In this document: one piece after another, positions 6,001 to 8,498 of the stretch
Layout of the letters: each line of letters begins with the position of its first letter
How positions within the stretch are numbered: position 1 is the first letter of the stretch
Assembly: GCA_046484625.1 (NCBI GenBank)
Contig: JAWOIO010000115.1
Coordinates: forward strand, 1 to 8,498
Direction of reading: 5' to 3'
Length of the DNA: 8,498 bases
DNA from: DASUAO01 sp046484625
Lineage (GTDB): Bacteria; Actinomycetota; Acidimicrobiia; IMCC26256; PALSA-555
The notes under the pieces: generated by a model
Database searches by the model: none
Seen by the model: the letters and a program-made list of their open reading frames with translations, nothing else
Told to the model about the DNA's origin: nothing
Position numbers and translations under genes: made by a program

Positions 6001-7463
6001 CCGACGCCGTGCGCTACGAGCCCGTCATCGGGCTGGAGGTCCACTGCGAGCTCGCCACCGCGACGAAGCTGTTCTGCGGGTGCCCGAACGAGTTCGGGTC
6101 CGACCCGAACACCAACGTCTGCCCGATCTGTCTCGGCCTCCCCGGATCCCTGCCGGTCCTGAACGAGCGGGTCGTCGAGTTCGCGCTGCGGTTCGCGCAT
6201 GCGCTCCGGTTCGACGTCCCCGAGCGCTCGATCTTCGCGCGGAAGAACTACTTCTATCCCGACATGCCGAAGGACTACCAGGTCAGCCAGTACGCCGAGC
6301 CGATCCTCGTCGACGGCGTGCTCGACGTCGACGGCACGACCGTGCGCATCGAACGTGCCCACCTCGAGGAGGACACCGGCAAGACGCTGCACATGGGAGG
6401 CGGCGGCCGCATCCACGACGCCGAGTACTCGCTCGTCGACTACAACCGGGCCGGCGTCCCGCTGATGGAGATCGTGAGCCGACCCGACATCACCTCGGCG
6501 GAGCAGGCGAGGGGGTACGTGAGCGAGCTGCGCGCCGTCCTCTCCGCGCTCGGCGTGTCCGACGTGAAGATGGAAGAAGGGTCGATGCGGGTCGACGCGA
6601 ACGTGTCGGTCCGTGTCGTCGGCACGGAGGCGCTCGGCACCAAGGTCGAGGTCAAGAACATGAACTCGCTCCGGTCGCTGGGCCGCGCGATCGACCACGA
6701 GATCGAGCGCCAGGTCGCCATGTGCGAGGCCGGGGAGCGGATCGTCCAGGAGACCCGGCACTGGGACGAGGACGAGGGCGTCACCCACGGCATGCGCAGC
6801 AAGGAGGGGTCGAGCGACTACCGCTACTTCCCCGAGCCCGATCTCGTGCCCGTCGCACCCACCGACGAGCAGCGCGCGGCCGCACGCGACTCCGTGCCCG
6901 AGCTCCCGGCCGCGCACCGGGACCGGCTCGTCGCCGAGTGGGGGATCACCGAGGCCGACGCCCGGGTGCTGCTCGACGTGCCGGGCCTCCCCGGCTTCGC
7001 CGAGGCGGCGGTCGCCGTGCTCGGCGGCGGCACCGCGAAGGACGTCGTCAACTGGTGCACGGGCGATGTGCTCGCGCACCTCAACGAGACCGGCCTCTCA
7101 CCCGAGGTGCTGCCGCTCGCGCCCGATGGGCTCGCGGAGCTGGTCGGCCTCGTCGCCGACGGGACGCTCTCGCGCAACCTCGCCAAGGACGTGCTCGACG
7201 AAGCGCTGCGCGAGCCGAAGCGGCCGAAGCAGATCGTCGAGGAGCGTGGCCTCGCGCAGGAGAGTGACGAAGGCGCGCTCGCCGAAGTGATCGACGGGGT
7301 CCTCGCCGCGAACCCCGACGTCGTCGACGCGTACCGCTCCGGGGACGACAAGGAGCGCAAGAAGAAGCGCGGGTTCCTCATGGGTGAGGCCATGAAGGCG
7401 ACGCGCGGCTCGGGCAACCCCCAGACCCTGAACCGACTCCTCGACGAGCGGCTGGACGGCTGA
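5997..7463 (+). CDS. gatB: Aspartyl/glutamyl-tRNA(Asn/Gln) amidotransferase subunit B
   Basis: GatB binds the mischarged tRNA, activates the Glu/Asp side chain with ATP and receives ammonia from GatA. The 488-residue length is typical and the gene is intact. Visible features are the opening YEPVIGLEVHCEL (residues 7-19), the four zinc-binding cysteines Cys27, Cys29, Cys42 and Cys45, and FYPDMPKDYQVSQY (86-99). The HLEEDTGK acidic motif is at 122-129, and the GatB signature MEEGSMRVDANVSVR at 192-206 is followed by VKNMNSLRSL at 219-228. A helical tRNA-binding YqeY-like tail fills about the last 150 residues (AKDVLDEAL, then FLMGEAMKATRGSGNPQTLNRLL). The start overlaps the gatA stop by 4 bases. 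The stop TGA lies 4 bases from the end of the convergent propeller gene, leaving no room for a separate terminator. Confidence 0.97.
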   Translation: MTDAVRYEPVIGLEVHCELATATKLFCGCPNEFGSDPNTNVCPICLGLPGSLPVLNERVVEFALRFAHALRFDVPERSIFARKNYFYPDMPKDYQVSQYAEPILVDGVLDVDGTTVRIERAHLEEDTGKTLHMGGGGRIHDAEYSLVDYNRAGVPLMEIVSRPDITSAEQARGYVSELRAVLSALGVSDVKMEEGSMRVDANVSVRVVGTEALGTKVEVKNMNSLRSLGRAIDHEIERQVAMCEAGERIVQETRHWDEDEGVTHGMRSKEGSSDYRYFPEPDLVPVAPTDEQRAAARDSVPELPAAHRDRLVAEWGITEADARVLLDVPGLPGFAEAAVAVLGGGTAKDVVNWCTGDVLAHLNETGLSPEVLPLAPDGLAELVGLVADGTLSRNLAKDVLDEALREPKRPKQIVEERGLAQESDEGALAEVIDGVLAANPDVVDAYRSGDDKERKKKRGFLMGEAMKATRGSGNPQTLNRLLDERLDG

Positions 7464-7467
7464 GGTC

Positions 7468-8382
7468 CTACTCGGGCTGCACCCCGACCGAGAGGACGGG
7501 GCCGACGCCCGCCGCGAGCACGGTCCAGGTCTTCCCGCCGTCGACACTCCGGTACGCGGTGCCACCGTCGTCGGCGAGGGCGGCGAGCTCGCCCGATGCG
7601 TCGAGCCCGCCCGTGTCGACGTTGCCGTGCAGCCACTCGGGGAGGCCACCGTCGACCTTCGTCAGCGCGGGTTCCCCGTCGGTCCAGCGGTAGAGCGCCG
7701 ATCGCTCACCGGCCGGGCCGTCGGACGCGCTCACGAGCGCGGCCTCGGTGGTGAACGCCACCGCGCGCAGGTAGGTCGCGTGCAGGCCGTCGGTCTGCAT
7801 CTCCCACGACGCGCCGGCATCGCGGCTCACTGCGAGCCCGTACCCGGCCGCCGCGAGCACGAGGCGGGGGTCGCCGGGGTGGGCGCGCACCTCGTGGACG
7901 TCGACCTCGATGTCGATCGTGGGGCGCCACGACGCGCCACCGTTCCCGGACCGGACGATGCCGCCGACGTGCACGCCGGCGAGGATGGCCCGGCTGTCGG
8001 CCGTGCTCGTGAGCGAGCGGACGTACGGTTCGCCGCTGGGGACCGCATGCCAGGTCTCACGGCCGTCGACCGCGTCGAACGCGGTCACCGGTGCGAGCCC
8101 GCCCCCGAGGAGCCGCAGGAGCCGCCCGTCGCGGGTGCCGCACCACGCTCCGTCGGGCGCGGGGAGGAGGCAGGCGAGACCGACGGCGGCGGTCGCGACG
8201 TCGGACCACGCGCCCGCGGCATCGCGACGGGCCACGACGGTGTCGTCGACGACGGCGAGCCACGTGTCGCGCTGGCGGGCCAGATGCGAGACGCAACGTC
8301 CCGTGAGCTCGTGTTCCGGTGAGGGCGCGTCGTCGGCGAACCGGAGCACCCCGTCGGGGGTCGCGAGCAGCACGGAAGTCAC
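7468..8382 (-). CDS. Asp-box (BNR) repeat beta-propeller protein, cytoplasmic, function unknown
   Basis: A 304-residue protein built of short beta-strand repeats. Three good Asp boxes (S-x-D/N-x-G-x-(S/T)-W) are visible: SGNGGASW at 145-152, SRDAGASW at 186-193 and SVDGGKTW at 279-286, plus a degenerate copy, RRDAAGAW, at 52-59. These mark hairpins in sialidase-like and other glycoside-hydrolase-clan propellers. It shows no signal peptide or membrane helix, and I see no sialidase arginine triad or other catalytic signature, so it may be a binding or sensor-like propeller and not an enzyme. The start is a GTG (complement of 8380-8382), supported by a leaderless -10 6 bases upstream. The stop is TAG (complement of 7468-7470). 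It converges on gatB with a 4-base gap and diverges from the gene at 8421. Fold: confident; role: not known. Confidence 0.8.
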   Translation of the reverse strand: MTSVLLATPDGVLRFADDAPSPEHELTGRCVSHLARQRDTWLAVVDDTVVARRDAAGAWSDVATAAVGLACLLPAPDGAWCGTRDGRLLRLLGGGLAPVTAFDAVDGRETWHAVPSGEPYVRSLTSTADSRAILAGVHVGGIVRSGNGGASWRPTIDIEVDVHEVRAHPGDPRLVLAAAGYGLAVSRDAGASWEMQTDGLHATYLRAVAFTTEAALVSASDGPAGERSALYRWTDGEPALTKVDGGLPEWLHGNVDTGGLDASGELAALADDGGTAYRSVDGGKTWTVLAAGVGPVLSVGVQPE

Positions 8383-8388
8383 GGGACA

Positions 8389-8394
8389 ACGGTA
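8389..8394 (-). promoter_or_regulatory. -10 element of a leaderless promoter for the Asp-box gene
   Basis: On the minus strand the sequence reads TACCGT, then 6 bases, then the GTG start. No Shine-Dalgarno sequence precedes the GTG, so transcription probably begins at the start codon. The site shares the 38-base divergent spacer 8383-8420 with the promoter of the next gene. Confidence 0.45.
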
Positions 8395-8407
8395 GGACCC
8401 ACCCCGC

Positions 8408-8413
8408 TACGGT
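8408..8413 (+). promoter_or_regulatory. -10 element of a leaderless promoter for the gene at 8421
   Basis: TACGGT ends 7 bases before a GTG at 8421, the same spacing as TAGACT before gatC. A GGGACA at 8383-8388 matches four of six positions of a TTGACA -35 with a long 19-base spacer. It overlaps the initiation region of the opposing promoter, so the two promoters are back to back. Confidence 0.45.
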
Positions 8414-8420
8414 GCGACCC

Positions 8421-8498
8421 GTGCCTCCCGATCCCGCCCCCGATCCCGATCCCGATCCGGCAGCAGATTCGCCAACTGATCCGGCGGTTGCCCGCACG
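8421..8498 (+). CDS. N-terminus of an unidentified protein with a Pro-Asp repeat, cut by the window end
   Basis: Twenty-six codons are visible from GTG 8421, open to the window edge. The start reads M-P-P-D-P-A-P-D-P-D-P-D-P, an unstructured acidic, proline-rich leader, followed by a more ordinary Ala/Asp/Thr stretch. The start choice rests mainly on the leaderless -10 at 8408-8413 and the divergent arrangement with the Asp-box gene. Such leaders often precede a membrane segment or folded domain, but nothing of that is seen here and the family cannot be named. Another frame across 8461-8496 also looks codable (QQIRQLIRRLPA) but lacks a start, so the frame assignment is moderately uncertain. 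Confidence 0.5.
   Translation, partial: MPPDPAPDPDPDPAADSPTDPAVART
8430..8459 (+). repeat. Short hexamer repeat (GATCCC)
   Basis: GATCCC occurs at 8430-8435, then in tandem at 8442-8447 and 8448-8453, followed by GATCCG at 8454-8459. It encodes the Asp-Pro dipeptide run of the partial gene. A six-base unit keeps the reading frame when copy number changes. Confidence 0.6.

Noticed and set aside
7472..7487. Possible hairpin TCGGG-loop-CCCGA just after gatB
   Set aside because: Only a 5-base stem, inside the coding end of the Asp-box gene, and with no T-run on either strand; not convincing as a terminator.
1..8498. CRISPR array, tRNA or rRNA gene, insertion sequence, toxin-antitoxin or defence island
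   Set aside because: No regularly spaced repeats, tRNA-like cloverleaf, transposase, or paired small toxin genes were seen on either strand.

Overview
The window is about 8.5 kb of very GC-rich DNA with strong G/C bias at third codon positions. Several genes use GTG starts, and two or three appear to be leaderless, with a TANNNT hexamer 6-7 bases before the start. Together with the PASTA-kinase-type gene and the gatC-gatA-gatB order, this points to a high-GC actinobacterium, perhaps of the Acidimicrobiia type. The lineage is an inference from style and protein flavour.

Layout, left to right. Bases 1-91 are compositionally foreign (49% GC, against 79% in the next 90 bases) and read as an internal piece of an amidohydrolase. 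They run directly into the juxtamembrane part of a PASTA-domain receptor kinase that has lost its kinase domain (to 1157), so the left edge is a junction, possibly a chimeric contig end. Next come a short-chain dehydrogenase resembling the dehydrogenase domain of peroxisomal multifunctional enzyme type 2 (1256-2185) and, 38 bases on, a 14-helix MFS transporter (2224-3696). An SCP2-type sterol/lipid-carrier protein lies on the minus strand (3686-4090), overlapping the transporter tail to tail. A 150-base divergent intergenic region (4091-4240) carries two perfect palindromes sharing the core GTGAC. It separates the SCP2 gene from the gatCAB operon (4241-7463), which encodes the tRNA-dependent amidotransferase that makes Gln-tRNA(Gln) and/or Asn-tRNA(Asn). 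On the minus strand, 4 bases beyond gatB, is a cytoplasmic Asp-box (BNR) beta-propeller protein (7468-8382). A divergent gene begins at 8421 and leaves the window.

How the genes relate. gatC, gatA and gatB are translationally coupled through 4-base overlaps (GTGA, ATGA) and form one complex. The dehydrogenase, transporter and SCP2 protein may form a lipid or steroid uptake and beta-oxidation neighbourhood, since the dehydrogenase and SCP2 resemble two of the three domains of eukaryotic MFE-2.

The most notable anomaly is an in-frame TAA at 5659-5661 inside gatA, where the family has tyrosine. The reading frame continues intact to a correctly placed stop that overlaps gatB. A base error or strain-level nonsense mutation is the simplest reading, but it falls in a gene normally essential in organisms lacking GlnRS or AsnRS. 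I see no CRISPR array, tRNA, rRNA, insertion sequence or clear defence system. Apart from these anomalies the region looks like ordinary chromosomal housekeeping and lipid-metabolism DNA.
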